The notes beneath the pieces are model-generated. The model did not search any database and was not told where the DNA came from. It saw only the letters and a program-made list of their open reading frames with translations. Of a DNA stretch of 64,000 bases, positions 27,536 through 36,677 are shown piece by piece. Each line of letters begins with the position of its first letter. Positions within the stretch are counted from its first letter, which is position 1. Source of the DNA: a bacterium (GTDB lineage Bacteria; Babelota; Babeliae; Babelales; UASB340); NCBI GenBank assembly GCA_030629005.1, contig DAOVPV010000002.1:1-64000 (forward strand). The letters run 5' to 3'. The position numbers were made by a program, and so were the translations under genes.

Positions 27536-29140
27536 TCAAAAAATTTGATCTATGGTCTTTTTAATATCTTGAACGCCAATAAAACCACCAACGGCAGCAT
27601 AAAAAATATCATCATACTCTCTAGTTCTAATTACCACCGGCATGGGCACAGCATACCCAAAAACCAAAGCTTGCTTCTTTGTATCAAGCGTAGACAAAAT
27701 CGTCCTCAAGCCCGAAGAATTCGAGACTCCTGTAAGTATTGCCTGAATATCTTTTTCGTCATTAAGCAACGCAACTATCTTTGTACCAATTTGAGATAAA
27801 ACCTCATCATCAATACCTGACGGACGTTGATCAACGACTAACAACGAAACATAGTACTTCCGCATCTCACGTGCAATAACACCAAATATTGTTTGTTTTG
27901 CAGCAACGGGATTTAAAAATTTATGCGCTTCTTCAATCGCGATCATCAAACGCCTGGGTTCATCTTCTTTTTTTTGAGTAGCTAAAAACTTTTCTGTTTT
28001 AGCAATATAAACATTATGAATTTTTCTAGTAATAATATTTGAAACTAAAAGATAACAAAGCAGTGAAGTATTATTTCCAAATTCTAAAACAACATTAATA
28101 CCTCTATCTAAAAAACTAATCAATGTTTTCATAACCGATTCCTCGGTTCGACGTTTTTTTAAAAATGAGAAGCGCTCCAAGCGTTTTAATTTTCGATACA
28201 ATGCACCAATAGACTCTGGATGCGCACCAACAAGCTGAGCAAACTCTTTTATTGTTTCACCCTGTTCTAATAAAACAAGAAGCCAGTCATTTTTATATTT
28301 ACTTGCAATGAGATAAGCAGCCTCAACCGCAGTTGGATGTAAATTAAGCTCATACTGTAAACTAATAACATCTTCAACTTGTAAATCTTGATAACTCAAA
28401 GTAACTTCAACATCTGCAGCACACCCTCTTCTACGAGTAGCCTCAGGGTCTAAAGAAAATATGGCAACCTTTTCCGGAAACAACGTTTTAAGACCTTTTA
28501 CAAAAGACTCCTTTAAACCTTCTTTTCGTGCCTGAAAACCATACTCTGAGTGCATATCAAAAATTAAACTTACCGCACGTTCCGATTTAACAAGACCCGC
28601 TAAAATTAAACGTGTTATAAAAGTTTTACCGGTTCCTGTTTTTCCAAAAATACCATTACTTCGCTCTGTAAATAAATCTAAATTTATACAAACCGGTGTT
28701 TCCATATCCAATGGCGAACCAATATTAAAATATTTTTTACTCTCTTTTTCATCACCAAAAATCAATGCCACATCTTTTGCTGTAGCATCATAAACTGAAG
28801 AAAAGTGTCCTGGAATAGTTTTTACCGGCATATGAGTGCCAGCACTATCAAGCATCAACATTGGACGCAAAGAGACTTTTGTGTAGATATCACGCTGTTT
28901 TAAAATATCCAACAATAAATCTTCGCCCTCTTCTGGTGGAAAGAGTAGGATCTCCTGATTTGTTACTTGTAATTCTAAATCTGTAATTAGAGAAAAAAAG
29001 GTATAATTTTTACCTTTAATAGAAACGAATTTTCCGGTTTTTACATCTTCTAAATTTGAGTCTGGATCTAAGCGCATTACAAAACCCTCGCTTAATGACC
29101 CAGAGATTATATTGCCAAGTTTTTTAATTTTATTATTCAT
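27536..29140 (-). CDS. HerA-like ATPase (DUF87/FtsK-HerA superfamily)
   Basis: 534 residues. The N-terminal about 130 residues fit the HAS-barrel region of HerA. Walker A is FGKTGTGKTFITR near residue 170, and Walker B is LMIAIEEAHKFL near residue 395. A Glu-rich sensor and the Arg finger region follow. HerA-type motors pump DNA in resection or act in plasmid and defence loci; no NurA or nuclease neighbour is seen, so the role is open. DNA translocation is likely but unproven. Confidence 0.8.
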   Translation of the reverse strand: MNNKIKKLGNIISGSLSEGFVMRLDPDSNLEDVKTGKFVSIKGKNYTFFSLITDLELQVTNQEILLFPPEEGEDLLLDILKQRDIYTKVSLRPMLMLDSAGTHMPVKTIPGHFSSVYDATAKDVALIFGDEKESKKYFNIGSPLDMETPVCINLDLFTERSNGIFGKTGTGKTFITRLILAGLVKSERAVSLIFDMHSEYGFQARKEGLKESFVKGLKTLFPEKVAIFSLDPEATRRRGCAADVEVTLSYQDLQVEDVISLQYELNLHPTAVEAAYLIASKYKNDWLLVLLEQGETIKEFAQLVGAHPESIGALYRKLKRLERFSFLKKRRTEESVMKTLISFLDRGINVVLEFGNNTSLLCYLLVSNIITRKIHNVYIAKTEKFLATQKKEDEPRRLMIAIEEAHKFLNPVAAKQTIFGVIAREMRKYYVSLLVVDQRPSGIDDEVLSQIGTKIVALLNDEKDIQAILTGVSNSSGLRTILSTLDTKKQALVFGYAVPMPVVIRTREYDDIFYAAVGGFIGVQDIKKTIDQIF

Positions 29141-29246
29141 ATTTCAACCATATTTTCTTTTAAAACATGATTGAAAATAACTAAGGTATTTGTAAATAAT
29201 TTAAAATAATTTTAAATATATAGTTTTTATTTCAAATAAATAAAAA

Positions 29247-29825
29247 TCAATATAATTTTTTTAAACAATCTTGCGCAAATTCTAAAATTCTTAAATTTTC
29301 TTCAGAATCCATTCCCCCAAAAGTAATATGCTGATAACCCGTAATTTTTGACCAAAATATACCCATCTTTGCACTAAAAGATAAATTTTTACGAGTTTGT
29401 TTATCAGTTTTCAACCACAAAGCTAGTTGGATTGGGGCTTGTGGTGAATAAGAGGATTTATATTCTTCAATTCTTTCTACATATTCCCATGGAATAAAAT
29501 TATAAAATTTTAATTTTAAACCTTTTTCATTAACAACAGCCATAACATTGTTTTTTGAAAAAGATAAAAAAGTAAATAAAATAATTGAAAAAAGAAAAAT
29601 AGTTAATCCCATAAATATAAATGCTATTGGTTTAACTAAAAAAAATAAGAAGGAAAGTACTTTTACATTTTTCCAAGCGAACGGTAAATCCATCTTTGTT
29701 AAATAGTTTAGAAAATATAAAAATACAAAAAATGCTATAACCAAAAATGGGATTAATAATAAAAACTGTTTTTTTGTTTCTCCAGGCATGTCAAATTTTA
29801 GAATAAACTCTTTTTTATTACACAT
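29247..29825 (-). CDS. STM3941-like membrane protein, paralog A
   Basis: 192 residues with two N-terminal membrane segments, then a compact beta-rich domain with FIPWEYVERIEEY and MGIFWSKITGYQHITFG, close to the two paralogs at 30149 and 31148. The plan of two helices and a PH-like domain with an IPW motif resembles the STM3941-like family, of unknown function. AGAGAA precedes the ATG. It is the last gene of a paralog cluster. Confidence 0.65.
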   Translation of the reverse strand: MCNKKEFILKFDMPGETKKQFLLLIPFLVIAFFVFLYFLNYLTKMDLPFAWKNVKVLSFLFFLVKPIAFIFMGLTIFLFSIILFTFLSFSKNNVMAVVNEKGLKLKFYNFIPWEYVERIEEYKSSYSPQAPIQLALWLKTDKQTRKNLSFSAKMGIFWSKITGYQHITFGGMDSEENLRILEFAQDCLKKLY

Positions 29826-29943
29826 TTAATTCTCTTTTGCATTAATTATTTAAACTAAACTTAAATTGGTAGACAACATTGCCTGTTAAAAGAATAAAGC
29901 ATACCCACAACAATTAAAAATTATCATAAGTATGCTTTAATCT

Positions 29944-30030
29944 TTATTTATTAATAATAGGTTTAAATATAAACTTTTTAATTAATAAAAAAACAATATA
30001 ACCAATGATAAGATGTATATTCTGACTCAT
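29944..30030 (-). CDS. 28-residue membrane peptide
   Basis: ATG at 30030 with GAAGG about 6 nt upstream; the product MSQNIHLIIGYIVFLLIKK is one hydrophobic helix and a basic end. It starts 2 nt after the stop of another small ORF (30033-30122), as in a polycistronic unit. The size is like KdpF or toxin peptides, but no match is claimed. Translation is supported only by Shine-Dalgarno and context. Confidence 0.4.
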   Translation of the reverse strand: MSQNIHLIIGYIVFLLIKKFIFKPIINK

Positions 30031-30032
30031 AT

Positions 30033-30122
30033 CTAACCTTCAGTAAAAAAATATTGTTTTATAACTTCTATTACTAAATAAGATATACAACCTATAATTA
30101 CACCTTCATACCAAAACCACAT
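30033..30122 (-). CDS. 29-residue membrane peptide
   Basis: ATG at 30122 with AGGGA 8 nt upstream, product starts MWFWYEGVIIGCISYLVIEV, one membrane helix. It is coupled to the next small ORF by 2 nt, and sits between paralogs at 29247 and 30149. Function unknown. Confidence 0.4.
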   Translation of the reverse strand: MWFWYEGVIIGCISYLVIEVIKQYFFTEG

Positions 30123-30148
30123 ATTAAATATCCCTAAAAAATACTATG

Positions 30149-30721
30149 TCATTTTTTTAAACAATCTTGTGCAAACCTAATAAATTCCAAAGTTTTAACA
30201 CCATCCATACTTCCAGTAGTAATATGCTGATACCCAGTAACTTTTGACCAAAAAATCCCCATCCTTGTGCCTATAGATAATTTTTTACGAATCAAAGGAT
30301 CAAACTTTATCCATAATGCAGCTTGAACTTGTGCATTAGGTGAATAACTTGGTAAAAATTCTTCCACTTTCTCGATATATTCCCACGGAATAAAATTATG
30401 ATACTTTATCCAAACTCCATCTTTATTAGCTCTTGCAACTATATTATTTTTGTAATTTGAAACAAATAAATAAAGAATTAATGGCCCAATAAAAACCATA
30501 GACCCTATAAAAATATATAGTGCTATCTTAAACAAAAACCAAAAAAACGAAATAACGACAACGCTTCTAAACCTAAATGGCAATTGAAGAGATATTAAAG
30601 AATAAAGAAAAGAAAAAAACAAAACAAAACCAATAGCCAAAAATGGCGAGAATTTAATGAAAGTCTTTTTTAAATTCTCATCAAGTTCAAATTTTAAAAC
30701 TATTTCTTTTTTATTAACCAT
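30149..30721 (-). CDS. STM3941-like membrane protein, paralog B
   Basis: 190 residues, about half identical by eye to paralog A: two membrane helices, the WIKYHNFIPWEYIEKVEEF motif, then MGIFWSKVTGYQHIT. Function unknown. Lies between paralog A and a 74-residue membrane protein. No recognised catalytic residues. Confidence 0.65.
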   Translation of the reverse strand: MVNKKEIVLKFELDENLKKTFIKFSPFLAIGFVLFFSFLYSLISLQLPFRFRSVVVISFFWFLFKIALYIFIGSMVFIGPLILYLFVSNYKNNIVARANKDGVWIKYHNFIPWEYIEKVEEFLPSYSPNAQVQAALWIKFDPLIRKKLSIGTRMGIFWSKVTGYQHITTGSMDGVKTLEFIRFAQDCLKK

Positions 30722-30869
30722 TTTCGTTTATCCATCCAGCTTATTTTTATTTTTATAAACTCATCAAAACTAACTTAATTAAATCTTATGGAGATGTTTA
30801 AAAATATAATTAAAATAAAAAAACAATCATTAATAACAATTCAAAAAAAATTTTCATATTAAATCGTCA

Positions 30870-31094
30870 TTATTTTTTAATATGAAAAAATGGCGCTAAA
30901 AGAAAAGCTGCTAAAATAAAGTACATTGCTGGTTCATAAAAAAAATTCGGAGGCAATACCTTATAATTAAATGTTTTAAACCCAAAATAACTACTAAACA
31001 TTTCAACCATTAAGTATACTAAATAACCAAAACTAAAAGGATACAACCACCGCTTTAAACCAATAAAATATTTTTTATATTCACACTTAAACAT
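30870..31094 (-). CDS. Small two-helix membrane protein
   Basis: 74 residues with two hydrophobic stretches (about 17-35 and 53-70) and charged ends. It has no motif I recognise. It lies between paralogs B and C of the STM3941-like family. A near-start run of basic residues (KYFIGLKRWL) suggests the N-terminus stays inside. Confidence 0.5.
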   Translation of the reverse strand: MFKCEYKKYFIGLKRWLYPFSFGYLVYLMVEMFSSYFGFKTFNYKVLPPNFFYEPAMYFILAAFLLAPFFHIKK

Positions 31095-31147
31095 TTTTTT
31101 AAATTCTCAAGCTAAAAAAATTTAAAATAAGAACTAATTTGTTCAGA

Positions 31148-31705
31148 TTAAATCCTTGTTGAATTTATATATTTATTCGCAAATTTTATTATATCATCAT
31201 TGTAAACTAAAACACCATTCAAAGTTGCCACCTGCAACCGAAGAACCAAAGAAACATGCTGTATATTAAATATTTTCGACCAAAACAAAGAAATTCGACC
31301 ACTAAATGAAACATTTGTTAAAACATTAAGATTCTTAAAATAAATTTTTATAATCTTATCCTTTTCTGATAAATATTTCTTTGAATATTCTGGCTGAAAA
31401 TTTAATAAATCCAAATAAACAGAATCAATATCTTCCCAATGAACGAAACCAAAATATCTAAACCAAGCTCCATCTGAATTAAAAATAGCAATAGGCTTGC
31501 AACCCTCTATAAGTTCATTCGCATAAAATATAAATGTTAATAAAAACAGGCACAATATTATAATTAACAAAATCTTAATTAAAAAAATCTTCCATAAATA
31601 GCATAACAAAAAAAATACAATAACTATCACAATAGTCAAAGCAGCTACAATAAAAAAAATCTTCTCTTTATCAAAAACAATAGAAAGCCTGCTTTTATAT
31701 TTCAT
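31148..31705 (-). CDS. STM3941-like membrane protein, divergent paralog C
   Basis: 185 residues. Two N-terminal membrane helices then WFRYFGFVHWEDIDSVYLD and ISLFWSKIFNIQHVSL, the same motif order as in paralogs A and B but more diverged. Function unknown. It is the first gene of the paralog cluster on this strand. Immediately upstream lies a decayed gene (31727-32020). Confidence 0.6.
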   Translation of the reverse strand: MKYKSRLSIVFDKEKIFFIVAALTIVIVIVFFLLCYLWKIFLIKILLIIILCLFLLTFIFYANELIEGCKPIAIFNSDGAWFRYFGFVHWEDIDSVYLDLLNFQPEYSKKYLSEKDKIIKIYFKNLNVLTNVSFSGRISLFWSKIFNIQHVSLVLRLQVATLNGVLVYNDDIIKFANKYINSTRI

Positions 31706-31726
31706 ATAAATAAAACTATATCTAAC

Positions 31727-32020
31727 TTAAAACCATGGAACTAACATTCCAATGCAACTTGCTCCATATGCTATTCCTTCAACTATTGCAATAGCTCCTG
31801 AAGCTCCCCCATGCGATGCTCTTAAATTGTTTTTCTGAAATTCTTTCAAATTCTACCTTTTGACCATCGATTTCTACAACTTTTAATTGATTCTTAATTT
31901 TAATTTTAATTACGTATAATGAGATATAAACAATAATCACTACTCTTGAACAATCGATATTTCTACTCCAATTTATTCTTCTTCATTCTCACATTTCACA
32001 AAACAATATTTAAATTTCAC
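31727..32020 (-). pseudogene. Decayed small gene with stop codon and frameshifts
   Basis: It starts at a GTG (32020) with GAAGGAGTT before it, reading MKFKYCFVKCENEEE, then an in-frame stop. Protein-like sequence resumes in other frames: KNQLKVVEIDGQKVEFERI then GGASGAIAIVEGIAYGASC, ending in PWF and TAA. The last part is Gly/Ala-rich and hydrophobic. At least one stop and two shifts break it. It occupies most of the 422-nt gap between paralog C and acpS. I do not know its family. Confidence 0.5.
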
Positions 32021-32127
32021 AACTCCTTCTAATTTAAAATTCACAAATTACAAATAAGAACTAAAAGAAGTATGCATTCGAAAAATAAAAAGTAAATGTT
32101 TTTTATAAAAAAATTCAAAACAAAAAT

Positions 32128-32541
32128 TTAATTAGAAATAATAACAAAAGTTAAAGTGTAATCTTTTTCATGCGACAAAGAAAGATCAACGTTTAAATTT
32201 GGTAATTTTACACCCAATTTTTCTTCAAACGCAGGCCAATTTATTTTGAACGCCGGAACACCCCATTCCCCCTTTAAAACTTCTACATTCTTTGCACAAA
32301 ATAAAAACGAAAACTTTTTTTTATTTAATTTAAGCTTAACCAACACAGAGCTTAAAGCTTTATAAAAAGCCTCTTTAGCAGCAAAACGGCAAGCTAAGCT
32401 TTGCAAATCTAACTTCTCGTTTTTGTAACATAAATTTAATTCTTGTTCAGAAAAAACGTGTAAAAATTTATCACGATCCAAATTTAACCAAGATTTAAAT
32501 CGATCAACTTTTACAATATCTGTACCAATACCTAAAATCAT
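32128..32541 (-). CDS. acpS: Holo-[acyl-carrier-protein] synthase
   Basis: Transfers 4'-phosphopantetheine to acyl carrier protein. The N-terminal ILGIGTDIVKVDRF and the CRFAAKEAFYKAL motif, with the Mg-binding Asp and Glu, are standard. LSLSHEKDYT near the C-terminus is also typical. 137 residues, a little above the usual 125. It follows comM by 3 nt, and is probably co-transcribed with it. Confidence 0.93.
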   Translation of the reverse strand: MILGIGTDIVKVDRFKSWLNLDRDKFLHVFSEQELNLCYKNEKLDLQSLACRFAAKEAFYKALSSVLVKLKLNKKKFSFLFCAKNVEVLKGEWGVPAFKINWPAFEEKLGVKLPNLNVDLSLSHEKDYTLTFVIISN

Positions 32542-32544
32542 AAA

Positions 32545-34068
32545 TTAAACAACACTATTTCTATCTAAAGTCCGATACATTATAGCCTCACGCACGTGTT
32601 TTTTATCTATAAACTCTGAAACTTCTAAATCCGCAATTGTTCGAGCTATTTTTAAAATTTTATGATACCCCCGCATACTTAAATTCAATTTTTCGAAAGC
32701 CTTCTTTAATAAGCTCTCTGCATCAGAAGATAAATTACAATATTTCTCTACATCCTGAGCACTCATAAATGCATTTTTTAGATTTCTTCTTTGCTGAATT
32801 TCTACGGCATTATCAACTTCAACTTTAAGCTGTGCGGAACTTTTTCCAATTAATTTTTTATTATTAATATCATCATACTCAACAGCAGACACATTAACAT
32901 GAATATCTATTCTATCCAATAAAGGACCTGAAAGCTTAGAAAAATAGTTTGTAATTTGTTTTTTTGTACAAGTACATTTGCCACTTCTATCGCCATAATA
33001 TCCACATGGACATGGATTAAGTGCAGCCACTAATAAAAATTCTGCTGGATACTCCAGCGCATAATTAGCTCTAGAAATCAAAACACTTTTTCCTTCCATT
33101 GGCTGACGCAAAACTTCTAATGTTGGTCTTTTAAACTCTGCAAGCTCGTCTAAAAACAAAACACCTTTATTTGCTAAACTAATTTCTCCCGGCCTAGGAT
33201 TAGTACCACCACCGACAAGACCTGCGGAAGAAATAGTATGATGCGGAGCTCTAAATGGTCTATTTGTAACTAAAGACTTATTATCCAATCTTCCAGCAAT
33301 AGAATAAACCTTTGTAGTTTCTATTATTTCATCAAAAGTCATTTCTGGTAATATTGTTGCAAACCTTTTAGCAAGCATGGTTTTGCCAGCACCAGGAGGA
33401 CCAATAAATAATATATTATGCATACCCGCCGCAGCTATTTGCAAAGCACGCTTAGCAGTAAATTGTCCTTTAACTTGGTCAAAGTCTAAAGAATTGTCTC
33501 TTAATTTTGCAGTAAGAGTATCGAAAGTGGATTTCGTCGGTTCTATCGTTTTTTGACCTCGTAAATATCCCACAAGTTCTATAATACTTTCTACACCTAT
33601 AATTTCTATATCTTTAATAAGACTTGCTTCTTCACAATTTTGTTTAGGAATAATAAGACGTTTTTTATTTGTCTTTAACATGCCATGAGCAACAGAAAGC
33701 ACCCCTCGCACGGGCCTTATTCCACCATCAAGAGCCAACTCTCCCAAAAACAACGTTTCTTTTAAAAACTTTTGAGTAATATTTAAAAGTTTTGCAGCTT
33801 GTAGTATGCAAACAGATATTGGAACATCAAATAAAACATTTTGTTTCTTTAGATTAGCAGGGGCCAAATTTATAGTAATCGATCTTTCAGGTATTTTAAT
33901 CCCAGAATTTTTTAACGCAGCAAGAATACGTTTTGAACTTTCTGTAATAGCTTTATCCGGAAGACCTACAATATCAAACCTTATTAAACCCATAGAAAGA
34001 TCCGCTTCAACTTCTACCAAGTGAGAATCTATCCCCAATGTTGTTGCAGAAAAAACTTTTGAATGCAT
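32545..34068 (-). CDS. comM: ComM/YifB family Mg-chelatase-like AAA+ ATPase
   Basis: 507 residues: an N-terminal Lon-like domain, a Walker A GPPGAGKTMLAKR near residue 218, Walker B VLFLDELAEF, and the zinc-cluster NPCPCGYYGD. ComM in Vibrio is a branch-migration helicase needed in natural transformation, and its presence adds to comF and comEC here. acpS follows at 3 nt. Confidence 0.93.
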   Translation of the reverse strand: MHSKVFSATTLGIDSHLVEVEADLSMGLIRFDIVGLPDKAITESSKRILAALKNSGIKIPERSITINLAPANLKKQNVLFDVPISVCILQAAKLLNITQKFLKETLFLGELALDGGIRPVRGVLSVAHGMLKTNKKRLIIPKQNCEEASLIKDIEIIGVESIIELVGYLRGQKTIEPTKSTFDTLTAKLRDNSLDFDQVKGQFTAKRALQIAAAGMHNILFIGPPGAGKTMLAKRFATILPEMTFDEIIETTKVYSIAGRLDNKSLVTNRPFRAPHHTISSAGLVGGGTNPRPGEISLANKGVLFLDELAEFKRPTLEVLRQPMEGKSVLISRANYALEYPAEFLLVAALNPCPCGYYGDRSGKCTCTKKQITNYFSKLSGPLLDRIDIHVNVSAVEYDDINNKKLIGKSSAQLKVEVDNAVEIQQRRNLKNAFMSAQDVEKYCNLSSDAESLLKKAFEKLNLSMRGYHKILKIARTIADLEVSEFIDKKHVREAIMYRTLDRNSVV

Positions 34069-34102
34069 ATATTAAACCTATATTTTAAAAATAAAAACAA
34101 AA

Positions 34103-34130
34103 AAGAGGAGACGAACATTCGTCTCCTCTT
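34103..34130 (-). terminator. Rho-independent terminator after the PPIase gene
   Basis: A 12-bp stem (AAGAGGAGACGA, ACAT loop, TCGTCTCCTCTT) followed on the minus strand by a T-rich tail. It separates the PPIase gene from comM. Confidence 0.8.
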
Positions 34131-34156
34131 CCTAATTTGTTTGTTTAATTAAAAAA

Positions 34157-35173
34157 TTAAACCGCAGCTGTTGCAGCCGTTCTTGCAACAGGTTCTGTTA
34201 CATCAGCAATATCTTTCTGAGGGGCAACAGTATCCTTAAAAAAATCTTCATTTATATTTATTTTAAAGCCATTTTTTAATTTATCAATCTTTTCATTCAA
34301 TAAATCTTTAAATTTATTAACTTTAATCATTTCTTTTAATTGATCTTTTATTTCATCAAAACCAAAATACAAAATATCTTTTTTATCTAATGCACAAACA
34401 ACCCAAGTTTTATCACCAGCTGCAACTTTTAAAACTTTAGGAAATTTGGATAAAGCAAATACTTTATTTTTAATTTCTTTTGGTAACTTACCATCTAAAT
34501 CTTTATCAGCAACTCTTCCAAAATCCTCAAACTCTTTTGAATAAGATACTTTAGCTATTTTTTTAAATTCAGCTTCTTTACCCAAAACTTTAGCTAAAAA
34601 TGCATCTACACCATTAACTGATGAAAACTCAACGCCTTCAACCAAAATACCACCCTGTTCTTTTACAAACTTATCTTTGTTTTTATTATAATGATCTTTT
34701 ACTTCTTCATCAGTTATCTTAATATCATCAAAAATCTTCTTTTCATAGAACTGCACAAACAAAGATCTTTGAACCAATTTTTTAAGTTCTTTATAATTCT
34801 TTTTGAACTCTTGATCTTCACGAATATTATTTTTATTTGCCCAAGCAACGATTAATTCTTGTTTAATAAGTTCATCAAAAAACTTACGTTGTAATTGTTT
34901 TGGAAGACTATCTGCAGTAGCTCCTCTAAAATATGGATTTGCTTGCAACATTTGAGCGAGGTGTTTATTAAAATCATCTTCTGTAACAACAGATTTACCG
35001 TCTATATTCAATAACACAGCACCTTTTAATTTACGTTCTTCCTTTATTGGAGCAATTTTTTCTGGAGCGCGATCTTTTTTGAATAAATCAAACAAAGGCT
35101 TACATCCACCAAGCAAAACAACAACTGCTACAGCAAGTGAAACTTTTGCAAAAACTCTTACACTAACATTCAT
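34157..35173 (-). CDS. PpiC/SurA-like peptidyl-prolyl isomerase lipoprotein
   Basis: I chose the ATG at 35173, preceded by AAAGGA; a longer frame extends to 35230. The product has a lipoprotein signal peptide with lipobox LLGGC near residue 24. A SurA-like N-terminal helical domain (about 40-160) is followed by a parvulin-like domain (about 170-280), where the match is weak. Likely folds outer-membrane proteins, with Skp in the same window. LspA (15216-15701) would process it. Ends in a strong terminator. Confidence 0.72.
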   Translation of the reverse strand: MNVSVRVFAKVSLAVAVVVLLGGCKPLFDLFKKDRAPEKIAPIKEERKLKGAVLLNIDGKSVVTEDDFNKHLAQMLQANPYFRGATADSLPKQLQRKFFDELIKQELIVAWANKNNIREDQEFKKNYKELKKLVQRSLFVQFYEKKIFDDIKITDEEVKDHYNKNKDKFVKEQGGILVEGVEFSSVNGVDAFLAKVLGKEAEFKKIAKVSYSKEFEDFGRVADKDLDGKLPKEIKNKVFALSKFPKVLKVAAGDKTWVVCALDKKDILYFGFDEIKDQLKEMIKVNKFKDLLNEKIDKLKNGFKININEDFFKDTVAPQKDIADVTEPVARTAATAAV

Positions 35174-35362
35174 ACAAATCCTTTCTTTTATAATATGAAT
35201 ATCTAACATTAGCACGACTAATGGTAACATAGTAAACTAAATTTTCAAGGTTATGAAATTAATAATAATGCTTTTATGAACATATATACATTTTAAGCAT
35301 AAACTGCTAATTTAAAGCATAAATACATATTAATATTAACTTATCCTATTAAGAGGTAAACA

Positions 35363-36661
35363 ATGGATAGCGCACATAAAATATCAAAGCTAACAGCAAT
35401 TCTTATAACCATGAATATTATGATTGGCGTTGGTGTTTATATTGTTCCGGTATCAACATCAAAGTTATGTGGCAATTTAAGTTTTTTATCTTGGCCATTA
35501 ATAACAGCTATATTTTTACCTGTCGTATACAGTATTGCTCAAATTACTAAATATTTTGAAACTGGAGGAAGTTTTTACCATTACGCCAAACAAGAATTTG
35601 GTAAAAACATAGGATTTATAAACGGATGGACCTACTTTCTAGGTTTTGCCGCCGTATCTTCATTATTATCTTTAAAATTAAGAGACCTTTTTATATCAAA
35701 ATTAGGACTCTCAATGTCCATGAATAATATACTAATATTTAATGCTGTTATAATTTTAATATTTTGTCTTTTAAATCTCTTGAACCTAAAACATGTAGGC
35801 AAAATACAAAATTTAACAACATTAATAAAACTAACCCCACTATTATTTATAATTTTATTATTATTCTTTTATTGGAATCCTAACCTAGCTTTTGATATAA
35901 AAGATATGTCTAATTTACAATTTACAATACCATTATCAATATTCGGTTTTTTAGGATTCGAAGCCGCTTGTAGTATAAGTCATTTAATAGAAGGAGATAA
36001 AAACACTCCTTCCAAAGTCATATTAATAAGCTTTCTAGGGACTGCTTTAATTTATACAATTTTTCATTTAAGTTTATTACACATAATGGGACCTGATAAT
36101 TTAATAAAATATGATTCCCTTGGTGTTATAAAATTTTTAAATCTTAAAAACCCTCTAGTTTATAAAATTATTTCTAGTATTTTTTCATCAGCCATCTTTG
36201 TTGCATATGCAAGCACCATTTTTGGATGTGTTCTTACAAGTTCATCAAACTTACATATAATGTTAGACAATAATCTTTTACCAAAATCAAATACTCTAAA
36301 AAAACTAACTAGAAGTAGAAGACCAAAGTATGCAATCCTACTTACTGGTTTAACCGTTTTTATATTAATGACATTTGCAAATAAAATAACAATATTAAGT
36401 GCCCTCTGTAACTTTGGTATTGTAACAACTTATGCATTAACACTATTATCATTGCTATCAATTCAAATAAAAAAAAGAGCTAAATCTCGTATTATTATAA
36501 CACTTATATCCATATTATCGTCTCTCCTAATTATTGGATATAGTTGGGTCTTAATAGGATTTGATCATATAGAAAGATTAAAAAACTTTTTACCATTTAT
36601 GATTTTAGCTACAACTGGTTTTATATTGTTTAAATATAATGAAAAAAATAATAAAAATTGA
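35363..36661 (+). CDS. APC-family amino acid permease
   Basis: 432 residues with about 12 membrane segments. TM1 NIMIGVGVYIVP and TM6 FTIPLSIFGFLGFEAAC match the APC superfamily, close to basic amino-acid antiporters such as AdiC. AGAGGT precedes the ATG by about 6 nt. A host-dependent bacterium would need such uptake. Substrate cannot be read. Confidence 0.87.
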   Translation: MDSAHKISKLTAILITMNIMIGVGVYIVPVSTSKLCGNLSFLSWPLITAIFLPVVYSIAQITKYFETGGSFYHYAKQEFGKNIGFINGWTYFLGFAAVSSLLSLKLRDLFISKLGLSMSMNNILIFNAVIILIFCLLNLLNLKHVGKIQNLTTLIKLTPLLFIILLLFFYWNPNLAFDIKDMSNLQFTIPLSIFGFLGFEAACSISHLIEGDKNTPSKVILISFLGTALIYTIFHLSLLHIMGPDNLIKYDSLGVIKFLNLKNPLVYKIISSIFSSAIFVAYASTIFGCVLTSSSNLHIMLDNNLLPKSNTLKKLTRSRRPKYAILLTGLTVFILMTFANKITILSALCNFGIVTTYALTLLSLLSIQIKKRAKSRIIITLISILSSLLIIGYSWVLIGFDHIERLKNFLPFMILATTGFILFKYNEKNNKN

Positions 36662-36677
36662 CGTTATTTGAAGTTTT

